Positions 16,435 to 23,602 of a stretch of DNA of 64,000 bases are shown here, piece by piece (position 1 is the stretch's first letter; each line of letters opens with the position of its first letter). The position numbers were made by a program, and so were the translations under genes. Under the pieces are notes generated by a model, which did not search any database, was not told the origin of the DNA, and was given only the letters and a program-made list of their open reading frames with translations. This DNA is from Gemmatimonadota bacterium (GTDB lineage Bacteria; Gemmatimonadota; Gemmatimonadetes; Gemmatimonadales; GWC2-71-9), in contig QHTK01000042.1 in NCBI GenBank assembly GCA_003220795.1, positions 62,001 through 126,000 of the forward strand, written 5' to 3'.

Positions 16435-16756
16435 GCGGGCGCCGCGACACCACGTCTACGTCATCGAGCTCGATCCCGCCGCGCTCACGCACGCGAAGTT
16501 CCGCGCCGCCAACCCCAACCACGACCCCCGCAAGCCGCCTCTCTATGTGGGGATGACGGGGCTCGATCCCGAGACCCGCTTCGAGCGCCACAAGTACGGG
16601 GTCAAGGACAACGCGTACGTGCGCCGCTACGGCGTACGGCTGCGCCCCGATCTCTACGCGGGGCTGAATCCCCTGCCCTACGCGGAGGCACAGCACATGG
16701 AGCGGGTGCTGGCGCGGGAGCTGCGCCACGACGGCTACGCGGTCTGGCAGAAATGA
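16418..16756 (+). CDS. GIY-YIG-superfamily-like protein
   Basis: A short protein whose core 'HHVYVIEL' ... 'PLYVGMTGLDPETRFERHK' fits the GIY-YIG fold (VYV ... YVG, then an Arg on the first helix), with 'AEAQHMERVLARELRHDGYAVW' holding the Glu expected to bind metal. GIY-YIG domains cut DNA, but many small members are uncharacterised. The start is uncertain: GTG 16418 gives 112 residues and overlaps the previous gene by 17 bases; ATG 16379 or 16367 would lengthen it. Nothing nearby indicates a repair or restriction role. Confidence 0.7.
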   Translation: MRGATRRAPRHHVYVIELDPAALTHAKFRAANPNHDPRKPPLYVGMTGLDPETRFERHKYGVKDNAYVRRYGVRLRPDLYAGLNPLPYAEAQHMERVLARELRHDGYAVWQK

Positions 16757-16829
16757 GTCGGGCTCGGACCGCCGCGCGGGCGCGGGCGTGACGTGCTAGT
16801 ATCGAGGGTCCCCATCCCGACGGTGCCCA

Positions 16830-17603
16830 ATGCCGCCCCTGCCCCCGCGTCCCTACATCCTGAACGAGCTCACCTGGAAAGCCGTGCGGGACGCTCGCTA
16901 CGACGTCGCCGTACTGCCGTGGGGCGCGACCGAGGCGCACAACCTGCACCTCCCCTACTCGACCGACAACGTCGAAACCGAGCGAATCGCCGCCCTGGCG
17001 GCCCGGCACGCGTCGGAGCGCGGCGCGCGGGTCGTGGTGCTGCCCGTGGTCCCGTTCGGCGTGAATACCGGCCAGCTCGACATTCCGCTGTGCTTGAACT
17101 TGAACCCGAGCACCCAGGCGCTGGTGCTGCGCGACCTGGCGACGGCGCTGGCGGGTCAGGGCGTCGCCAAGCTCGTGATCCTGAACGGGCACGGCGGCAA
17201 CGATTTCCGCCAAATGATCCGCGAGCTGCAGCCGGCGGTGTCCCTGTTCCTCTGTACGGTCAACTGGTATCAGGTCGTGGACCAGAAGCAGTTCTTCTCC
17301 GACCTGGGAGACCACGCCGGGGAGCTCGAGACGAGCGTCATGCTCCATGTCGCGCCCGAGCTGGTGCGGCCCTTGTCCGAAGCCGGCCCCGGGCGCGCGC
17401 GCCGGTTCACGATCGCGGCGCTCAAGCAGGGGTGGGCCTGGGCGCCGCGGCGCTGGCGCCAGGTGACCGACGACACCGGCGTCGGGAATCCCGCGGCGGC
17501 GACGGCGGAGAAGGGACGGAAGTACGTCGAGGCGGTGAGCGAGAAGATCGGGAGCTTCCTGGTGGAGCTGGCGCAGGCCGATGCCGCGGCGCTGTACGAA
17601 TGA
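16830..17603 (+). CDS. Creatininase-family amidohydrolase
   Basis: A 257-residue metal-dependent amidohydrolase. Glu35 and His37 in 'GATEAHNLHLP' and Asp46 in 'STDN' match the Glu34/His36/Asp45 metal ligands known for Pseudomonas creatininase, and His121 in 'ILNGHGGND' matches its His120. 'DHAGELETS' near 161-169 is also typical. Members open cyclic amides (creatinine) or act on related formamides in flavin-type biosynthesis; the substrate cannot be told here. The gene stands alone, with a TAGTAT box at 16797-16802 upstream, and converges on the MarR gene with a 15-base gap. Confidence 0.9.
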   Translation: MPPLPPRPYILNELTWKAVRDARYDVAVLPWGATEAHNLHLPYSTDNVETERIAALAARHASERGARVVVLPVVPFGVNTGQLDIPLCLNLNPSTQALVLRDLATALAGQGVAKLVILNGHGGNDFRQMIRELQPAVSLFLCTVNWYQVVDQKQFFSDLGDHAGELETSVMLHVAPELVRPLSEAGPGRARRFTIAALKQGWAWAPRRWRQVTDDTGVGNPAAATAEKGRKYVEAVSEKIGSFLVELAQADAAALYE

Positions 17604-17618
17604 GGGGGCAGAGCTCCG

Positions 17619-18095
17619 CTACGCCAGCTTTGTAATCTCCTGCTTGGTCAGCTCGATCGTGGCTCGGAAATATCGCACCAGGAATTCCAGCTCCGCGGTA
17701 GCGTAGGTCGCCAGCAACTGTTCGAACGCCTTCCCCATCGAGCGGTACAGCTGGTCCGCCGCGGCGAGGCTTTTCTCGTTGACCGTGACGATCACCTTGC
17801 GACGATCCTTGGCATCGGACGTCCGCCGCACCATGCCCCGGCGCTCGAGGCGGTCGATCACATTCGTCACCGCGCCGGTCGTGAGGCTGAGGCGTCGTCC
17901 CAGCTGCCCGGCCGTCATGGGGCCTTCCTGCAGCAGCACGGAAATGGTCTTCGTGTCGGTGATGCCCAGTCCCCACTTCGCCGCGGCGGCCTGGTGAAAC
18001 AAGGCCGTCTCGGTGCTGGCCCGCTGTCCCAGGAATTGCATTTGCCCCATCAACGCTTTGCGGTGCGCCGCGGTGGTCTTGGCAACCCTTGCCAT
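17619..18095 (-). CDS. MarR-family transcriptional regulator
   Basis: A 158-residue winged-helix regulator. The recognition region is visible as 'MTAGQLGRRLSLTTGAVTNVIDRLE' (about 62-86) followed by the wing 'RRTSDAKDRRKVIVTV', with dimerisation helices at both ends. The ATG is at 18095, just two bases after the edge of a perfect inverted repeat (18099-18117), which is almost certainly its own operator. The repeat also covers the -35 of a plus-strand promoter candidate, so the regulator may control the secreted phosphoesterase gene at 18417 as well as itself. Ligand unknown. Confidence 0.92.
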   Translation of the reverse strand: MARVAKTTAAHRKALMGQMQFLGQRASTETALFHQAAAAKWGLGITDTKTISVLLQEGPMTAGQLGRRLSLTTGAVTNVIDRLERRGMVRRTSDAKDRRKVIVTVNEKSLAAADQLYRSMGKAFEQLLATYATAELEFLVRYFRATIELTKQEITKLA

Positions 18096-18098
18096 AGA

Positions 18099-18117
18099 TA
18101 TCTCAATTATTGAGATA
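18099..18117. promoter_or_regulatory. MarR-type operator
   Basis: TATCTCAAT-T-ATTGAGATA: perfect 9-base arms around one central base, directly upstream of the marR-like start codon. Size, AT-richness in a GC-rich genome and position match MarR operators. Binding here would block both marR transcription and any rightward promoter. Confidence 0.75.
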
Positions 18118-18137
18118 ATTAGTTGTCAAGCTATTAT
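18110..18137 (+). promoter_or_regulatory. Candidate rightward promoter overlapping the MarR operator; rest of 18138-18416 featureless
   Basis: TTGAGA (18110-18115), 16-base spacer, TATTAT (18132-18137). The -35 lies inside the operator. The leader to the next gene would be about 270 bases; I see no ORF, riboswitch or clear hairpin in that leader. On the minus strand a TTGACA (18124-18129) could serve the marR-like gene, without a good -10. Confidence 0.4.
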
Positions 18138-18416
18138 AGCGGCAACATATCGGCTTCGAGCTGCGGCTCGCCAAGCTCGTAAGTGCCTCGCGCATAACCG
18201 AGTAGGCATGACCGCCCGCGGAATGATATAGATCACTGCCCCGCCGCCGGGACGCCAGTAGGTTGCGTGCCGAGTGGAGTCGCCGCCGCGAGTCAGGCCG
18301 GCTCCGCTTGCACACTGCTCAGAGCAAAGCCGTCGAAAGGCGGTGACGCAGAGCCACGGGGCTACAGCGGTTCGCCGCTATGCTCGCCGGGCCGCCAGTG
18401 ATCGACACGGGTCGAC

Positions 18417-20195
18417 GTGGCGGCCCGGCGACTTTTCGTCACCCGGATGGGCTCCATGACGTTCTTGCACAAGCTGGCGCATCGTCTCGCCCGGCTCAAA
18501 GCCGACGCGCGCACCGTGGTCTCCGCAACCGCAGTGGTTGCTGGAGCGGTGATCGCCTGCGAGAAGATGGCCAATCCCTCCAGTCCGGGCAGTGCAGTCA
18601 GTCAGCTCGCCGTCTCTCCCAAAGTCGTGACGCTACAGCAAGACCAACTCCAGGACTTCATGGCGGTCGGCTTTACGCCGACCGGCGACACCGCCCAGAT
18701 CAGCGTGACGTGGAGCGTCACGGGCGGGACGCTGGTCGACACGAGCAGCCAGGGCGGCCGTCACTACGGGCACTACCACGGGACCGCCTGCGGCTCCTTC
18801 AAGGTGGCAGGCACGAGCCACCCCGGCCAGAAGAGCGACACGGGGAACGTCACGGTCACGTGCGCTCAGCCCTCGATCGCATCGGTCGTCGTGAGCCCGG
18901 CGTCGGCCACGGTGCCGGTGGGCCAGACGCTTCAGCTCACGGCGACGCCTGAGGACGCGAATGGCAATCCGCTGTCCGGGCGGACGGTGACCTGGTCGAG
19001 CGGCAGCAGCGCCGTCGCGGCGGTGAACGGCAGCGGGCTTGTCACCGGCGTGGCGCTGGGCTCGGCGACGATCACGGCGGCGAGCGAAGGGCAGAGCGGC
19101 ACGGCGGCGATCACAGTGACACGCGTCCCGGTCGCGTCCGTGACGGTCAGTCCTGCGACGGCGAACCTGCAGCAGGGGCAGACCCGGCAGCTGACGGCAA
19201 CGCCGCAGGACGCGAGCGGCAATGCGCTCTCGGGCCGGGTGGTGACGTGGGCGAGTGGCAACACCGCCGTCGCGACGGTCAGCGGCAGCGGGCTGGTGAG
19301 CGGTGTCGCGGCGGGGTCGGCGGCGATCACGGCGACGAGCGAAGGCAAAAGCGGCAGCGCCAGCGTCACCGTCACGCCGGTCGGGGCCACGGTAACCCTC
19401 GTCGGAGCGGGCGACATCGCGGAGTGTGGCGACGCCACCGACGACAGCACCGCGGCGCTGCTGGGGCGGATCGGGGGCACCGTCTTCACGGCGGGCGATA
19501 ACGCCTACCCGGACGGCTACTACCAGGACTACGCGAATTGCTGGGCGTCCTCATGGGGGCGGTACCAAGCGGTCGTCCACCCCGCGGCGGGCAACCACGA
19601 GTACCACGACTCGATCGCGTCCGGCGCGGCCGACTACTATCGCTACTTCTTTCGTGAGCACGGCACCGTCGTCGGCGACAGCGGGCGCTACTACTACAGC
19701 TACGACCTCGGCGCGTGGCATATCGTCGTGCTCAACACCTTCATTGACATGAGCGCCGGCTCGCCGCAGGAGCAGTGGCTGCGTGCCGACCTGGCGGCCA
19801 GCACCAAGCGGTGCACGCTCGCCTACATGCACTATGCCCGCTTCAGCTCGGGAAGTGTGCACGGCAGCTATCCCGCAGTCCAACCGTTGTGGCAGGCGTT
19901 GTACGACTACGGGGCGGAGATCGCGATCGCTGGGCACGACCACGAGTACGAGCGGTTCGCGCCACAAACCCCGGACGGCCATTTGGACACGGCGCGGGGG
20001 ATTCGCGCGTTTGTCGTGGGGACGGGGGGCGGCGGCCTGTACTCGTTTGGGACCCCACTTCCCAACAGCGAGGTGCGTAACAGCAGCACCTGGGGGGTCT
20101 TGAAGCTGACCCTGGCCGACGGGAGCTACAGCTGGGAGTTCGTCCCGATCACGGGCCAGACCTTCACCGACTCCGGCAGCGGCACATGCCATTAG
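18417..20195 (+). CDS. Secreted metallophosphoesterase with BIG2 Ig-like repeats
   Basis: GTG 18417 gives 592 residues; ATG 18447 or 18456 are equally possible and no ribosome binding site decides. A hydrophobic segment ends in 'GAVIAC', a lipobox. Next is a domain with 'DFMAVGFTPTGDTAQ' and 'GGRHYGHY' that is shared with the next gene, then two BIG2 repeats (about 155-235 and 240-320). The C-terminal calcineurin-like domain has all metal-binding blocks: 'GAGDIAEC', 'AGDNAYPDG', 'AGNHEYH', 'YMHYARF' and 'AGHDHEYERF'. It should hydrolyse phosphoesters outside the cytoplasm. Its last ten bases overlap the next gene, whose C-terminal domain is fused to this same enzyme in the gene at 23603. Confidence 0.87.
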   Translation: MAARRLFVTRMGSMTFLHKLAHRLARLKADARTVVSATAVVAGAVIACEKMANPSSPGSAVSQLAVSPKVVTLQQDQLQDFMAVGFTPTGDTAQISVTWSVTGGTLVDTSSQGGRHYGHYHGTACGSFKVAGTSHPGQKSDTGNVTVTCAQPSIASVVVSPASATVPVGQTLQLTATPEDANGNPLSGRTVTWSSGSSAVAAVNGSGLVTGVALGSATITAASEGQSGTAAITVTRVPVASVTVSPATANLQQGQTRQLTATPQDASGNALSGRVVTWASGNTAVATVSGSGLVSGVAAGSAAITATSEGKSGSASVTVTPVGATVTLVGAGDIAECGDATDDSTAALLGRIGGTVFTAGDNAYPDGYYQDYANCWASSWGRYQAVVHPAAGNHEYHDSIASGAADYYRYFFREHGTVVGDSGRYYYSYDLGAWHIVVLNTFIDMSAGSPQEQWLRADLAASTKRCTLAYMHYARFSSGSVHGSYPAVQPLWQALYDYGAEIAIAGHDHEYERFAPQTPDGHLDTARGIRAFVVGTGGGGLYSFGTPLPNSEVRNSSTWGVLKLTLADGSYSWEFVPITGQTFTDSGSGTCH

Positions 20196-22108
20196 CGCGG
20201 CGGAAGGCTCGGGAAGCGAGTGGCACGCTCGCGGTGCTCGTCGCAGTGCTCGCCGCCGCGGCGCTGGTCGCCTGCGAGCAGCCGGCTGGCCTCAACGAGC
20301 CGACTCCGACAGTTAGCTCCCTGATGGTTTCGCCCCAGGCCATCACGCTGCTCCCGAACCAGGTTGCGGACTTCATGGCGGTCGGGTTCACGTCCACTGG
20401 CGATACCGCCCAGATGAGCGTGACGTGGAGCGTGACGAGTGGTGCGATAACCGACACGGCGAGCAACGGCGGCCGGCACTACGGGCACTACAAGGCTGGC
20501 TCGGACACCGGGACCTTCAAGGTCGTTGCCACGGGACATCCGGGGGGAAAGACGGCCGACGCGACGGTCACCGTGACCGCGGTGCCGGTGGCATCGGCGG
20601 TGGTCAGCCCCGCGGTGGCGAGCGTGCCCGTTGGGGGCGCCGTCCAGTTGACGGCGACGACCAAGGATTCGGCGGGCAACGTGCTGACCGGTCGCCGGGT
20701 GACCTGGGCGAGCAGCAACACGGCGGTGGCGACGACGAGCGGCAGCGGGCTCGTGACCGCCGTCGCAGCGGGGGTGGCCACGATCACGGCGACGAGCGAA
20801 GGGAAGAACGGGATGGCCACGGTGACGGTGACCGCCTCGAGCGGGGGAGGGCCGATCACCGATCCTGGGATCATCCTGACGGTGCCGATGCTGGCGAAGT
20901 CGGCGTTCCTGGCGCCGCTGTATCCGACGCCGTTCAACCTGAAAGTGATGCGCATCGTGGGGGACTCGGGGACCCCGTTTACGATGACGGGGGGGGGCTC
21001 GGGGACCTGGGGGTCGGATGCGCGCCACCACTATTCTGACGACCAGCCGTGGAACGCGGATGGCACGCTCCTGATGCTGCAGAACAGCGGCTCACCCAGC
21101 GATCTGGTGCTCGACGGGAACACCTACCAAGTCATCTCGGGCGGCTGCAACGATGGTGGCTATGGGCGCTGGCATCCCAGCCTGACGCACGCATACGAGC
21201 GGGTCAAGGCCTACGGGACGGAACTTTGGTGGTACGACATCCGGACGTGCGGCATCACGCGGAGGTGGTCGCTGCCCTTCGCTGCGACAGGGGATATCGA
21301 GATGGGGCCCTCGCGCGACGGCCGTTTCATGGCGCTCTCAAACGCGACGCAAGTGTTCGTGGCCGACATGGATCCGCAGCCCCCGTTCGCGCCCTACCCG
21401 AGTCAGCGGCTGGGGCCCGTGTACGACTTTTCGAACTGTGGGGCACCGAGTGGCTGTACGCTCGACTTCACCCAAGTGTCGGCGTCGGGCCGGTACGTGA
21501 TCGTGCACTTCCAAGGCGATTGGCAGCAGGTGCTCGACGTCGACCCGAACACGCTGGCGCTGACGCCGCGCGCGATGCCGGCGGCGGCGCCGCGCTGTAC
21601 CGGCACGGCGGCGCAGGGGTTCATTTACGACCTGGGGCATCCGGACGTGACGCTGAACCCGTTCGACAACAACGAGGACGTGATCATCGGGCAGGAGCAC
21701 TGCGGCAACATCGGCAAGACGGTGAACGGGAGGCTGATGGGGGGCGTGGTGATGGTGCGGTTGCGCGACGGCGCAGTCACCCCGTTGACCGACCCGTCGA
21801 ACGAAGCGTACCCCTACCACATCTCGGCGCGCAACTTCGATCGGCCAGGGTGGGTGTACGTCGCGTACTGGCCGTCGCCCGGGAAGCGGTTCAGCGACGA
21901 ACTCGTCGCCGTCAAGCTGGATGGGAGCGGCTCCGTAGAACGCTACGCCCATACCCACAGCGACTCGAACGCCGGTGGGTACCGCGCTGAGCCGCACGGG
22001 GTGCCGGCGCGGGACGGGCGCCGCATCCTGTGGGCGAGCAACTGGATGCTCAACGCCACCGGTGGCTCCGCTTCCATCACCCAGGCCTACGTCGTCGACG
22101 CGCGGTAG
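20186..22108 (+). CDS. Lipoprotein with GRHYGHY domain, BIG2 repeat and beta-propeller-like domain
   Basis: ATG 20186 overlaps the preceding stop by ten bases, so translation is coupled. The 640-residue product has a lipobox 'ALVAC' (Cys30), then the same N-terminal domain as the phosphoesterase gene ('DFMAVGFTSTGDTAQ', 'GGRHYGHY'), one BIG2 repeat (about 132-215), and a roughly 410-residue C-terminal domain. That domain has repeated beta-strand patterns and fixed signatures: 'HHYSDDQPWNADGTLL', 'SRDGRFMALSN', 'DMDPQPPFAPYP', 'NPFDNNEDVIIGQEHCGN', 'NEAYPYHIS'. It looks like a TolB/WD-like propeller with Cys pairs. Function unknown; its fusion to a phosphoesterase in 23603 suggests it works with that enzyme. 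Confidence 0.8.
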   Translation: MPLARRKAREASGTLAVLVAVLAAAALVACEQPAGLNEPTPTVSSLMVSPQAITLLPNQVADFMAVGFTSTGDTAQMSVTWSVTSGAITDTASNGGRHYGHYKAGSDTGTFKVVATGHPGGKTADATVTVTAVPVASAVVSPAVASVPVGGAVQLTATTKDSAGNVLTGRRVTWASSNTAVATTSGSGLVTAVAAGVATITATSEGKNGMATVTVTASSGGGPITDPGIILTVPMLAKSAFLAPLYPTPFNLKVMRIVGDSGTPFTMTGGGSGTWGSDARHHYSDDQPWNADGTLLMLQNSGSPSDLVLDGNTYQVISGGCNDGGYGRWHPSLTHAYERVKAYGTELWWYDIRTCGITRRWSLPFAATGDIEMGPSRDGRFMALSNATQVFVADMDPQPPFAPYPSQRLGPVYDFSNCGAPSGCTLDFTQVSASGRYVIVHFQGDWQQVLDVDPNTLALTPRAMPAAAPRCTGTAAQGFIYDLGHPDVTLNPFDNNEDVIIGQEHCGNIGKTVNGRLMGGVVMVRLRDGAVTPLTDPSNEAYPYHISARNFDRPGWVYVAYWPSPGKRFSDELVAVKLDGSGSVERYAHTHSDSNAGGYRAEPHGVPARDGRRILWASNWMLNATGGSASITQAYVVDAR

Positions 22109-22124
22109 CGGCGCTCCATCGCCG

Positions 22125-22835
22125 TCACGTCCGCGTCACTCTTTCGGGCCCGCGGCCGCCAGCCAGAACCGTTGCGCGGTCCAGTCCAACATTGAAGAGC
22201 ATGTCGAGATAGCTGAGGAACGGTGCGAAGTCGCCGTGCCGCTGGGGGTAGACCGGGTACTCGTACTCATGGAATACGACTTCGATACGAGCAGCCGCAA
22301 ACGCCGCGACATCGAGATAGCCTTTGGCGGCCGCCCCGGACATGTAGACTGTCGAGCCGAGGTACTGGCAGATCTGGAGCAGCAGTTCCGACCCCTTGCC
22401 TGAGAGCGGCAGCTCGGAGGAGCGGACGAACCGACAGGTGATGCCGAGGAGCCGCAGGGCGGGCTCCCATGAGGCGCGGTCTAGCTCCGTCAGCGTTTCG
22501 TGGGGATGTTCCAGGATGCTGATGATCTCGGGCGCGTGTACCTGGAAGCAAGGCGCTGGAGCGTACAGGTTGTTGAGGGTGCCGATCAACTTGCGTGGCC
22601 AGGGTTGCGTGTCGTCGGGGCGAATCTCACCAATGAGTTGGTCGCGGCGCGATTGCCGCACCGGGACCGTGAGCCACTGTGGTCCTTGCGGACCCTTGAG
22701 TTTGGCCCGGTTTTCCTCGTGCCGGGGAGTGAACTGGACCGTATCGAGGACCACGAAGACGTCGGTCACCATCATCCGGTGCAAGTAGTGGAGGCCGGGA
22801 AAAAACCGCGGCTGGCTGATCACGCAGGTCGGCAC
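22125..22835 (-). CDS. WbqC-like family protein
   Basis: GTG start at 22835 overlaps the last base of the upstream sugar transferase stop (TAGTG) and has GGGAGA ahead of it, so I prefer it to the longer frame from 22889. The 236-residue protein begins 'CVISQPRFFPGLHYLHRMMV', with 'VVLDTVQFTPRHEENRAKLK' and 'WLTVPVRQ' following: the classic WbqC start. Members lie in O-antigen and glycopeptide clusters and are thought to act in modified-sugar or N-acyl transfer steps, but no reaction is proven. It is encoded with a lipid-linked sugar transferase and near the large exopolysaccharide cluster. Confidence 0.85.
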   Translation of the reverse strand: MPTCVISQPRFFPGLHYLHRMMVTDVFVVLDTVQFTPRHEENRAKLKGPQGPQWLTVPVRQSRRDQLIGEIRPDDTQPWPRKLIGTLNNLYAPAPCFQVHAPEIISILEHPHETLTELDRASWEPALRLLGITCRFVRSSELPLSGKGSELLLQICQYLGSTVYMSGAAAKGYLDVAAFAAARIEVVFHEYEYPVYPQRHGDFAPFLSYLDMLFNVGLDRATVLAGGRGPERVTRT

Positions 22836-23503
22836 TATGAAGTCTCCCGTCCATCGGCCGACGGTGATCGCTTCTTGGGAGGAGCCCATGAGCGCGCCAG
22901 CACGCAGATGATCATCTGGGCGATCACTCTCAGGTCAAGCCATGCGGTCTGCTCCCTCGCGTAGCGCAACCCTTCGGCCACCTGAAGCGGCATGTGCCGC
23001 GCCAAGTACCAGTCCTGCATCGAGACACCTTCAGGTGGCGGATCATGATATGTCAGGTCCGGATACCAACGCACATCGACCGGTGAGGCGATGCCGGGAC
23101 GGACGTCGAGAATGCGGCGCTGGTCCGGAGTGTAGTACTCCTGAACGAGATCCCAATCTTCGGGCCGCGGCCCGACAACGGACATGTCTCCACGGAGCAC
23201 ATTCCAGAACTGCGGTAATTCGTCGATCTTGAACTTCCGCAGCAGTCGCCCGACGGAGGTCACGCGATCGTCTGCGGCTGCGGTAATCTTGCGGTCGGGA
23301 GTGTCCGCGCCGAGCCGCATGGTTCGAAGCTTGAACATATCGAAGGGGCGGCCACCCAAGCCGGCCCGCTTCGACCGATGGAATGCGGGCCCCGGGGACG
23401 TGAGCTTCGTAGCGATGGCACCAAGCAACATGAGTGGCCAGGTCACGAGAAGGGCGCACGTGGCCACAACGATGTCGAAGAGACGCTTGTTCATCGCACT
23501 CAT
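22835..23503 (-). CDS. Undecaprenyl-phosphate sugar transferase (WcaJ/RfbP-type, short form)
   Basis: A 222-residue membrane enzyme of the bacterial sugar transferase family, which moves a sugar phosphate to undecaprenyl phosphate to start repeat-unit assembly. Visible: 'NKRLFDIVVATCALLVTWPLML' (re-entrant membrane helix), 'SPGPAFHRSKRAGLGGRPF', 'FKLRTM', 'LLRKFKIDELPQFWNVLRGDMSVVGPRPE' and 'RPGIASP'. It lacks the four-helix N-terminal part of WcaJ, so it is the short PglC-like form. Start ATG 23503 or 23494; the frame stays open far upstream only because of the opposite-strand gene. It heads a two-gene unit with WbqC and probably starts the polysaccharide built by the genes from 26156 on. 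Confidence 0.92.
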   Translation of the reverse strand: MSAMNKRLFDIVVATCALLVTWPLMLLGAIATKLTSPGPAFHRSKRAGLGGRPFDMFKLRTMRLGADTPDRKITAAADDRVTSVGRLLRKFKIDELPQFWNVLRGDMSVVGPRPEDWDLVQEYYTPDQRRILDVRPGIASPVDVRWYPDLTYHDPPPEGVSMQDWYLARHMPLQVAEGLRYAREQTAWLDLRVIAQMIICVLARSWAPPKKRSPSADGRETS

Positions 23504-23602
23504 GCGTGGCGATGGAGTCACGAGTACAATCTCGACGTCGCAAATGGCTTCTGCAACTGTTTTGGCACGGCCCACGTCCCGCATCCGACGCCTCCGACAG
23601 TC

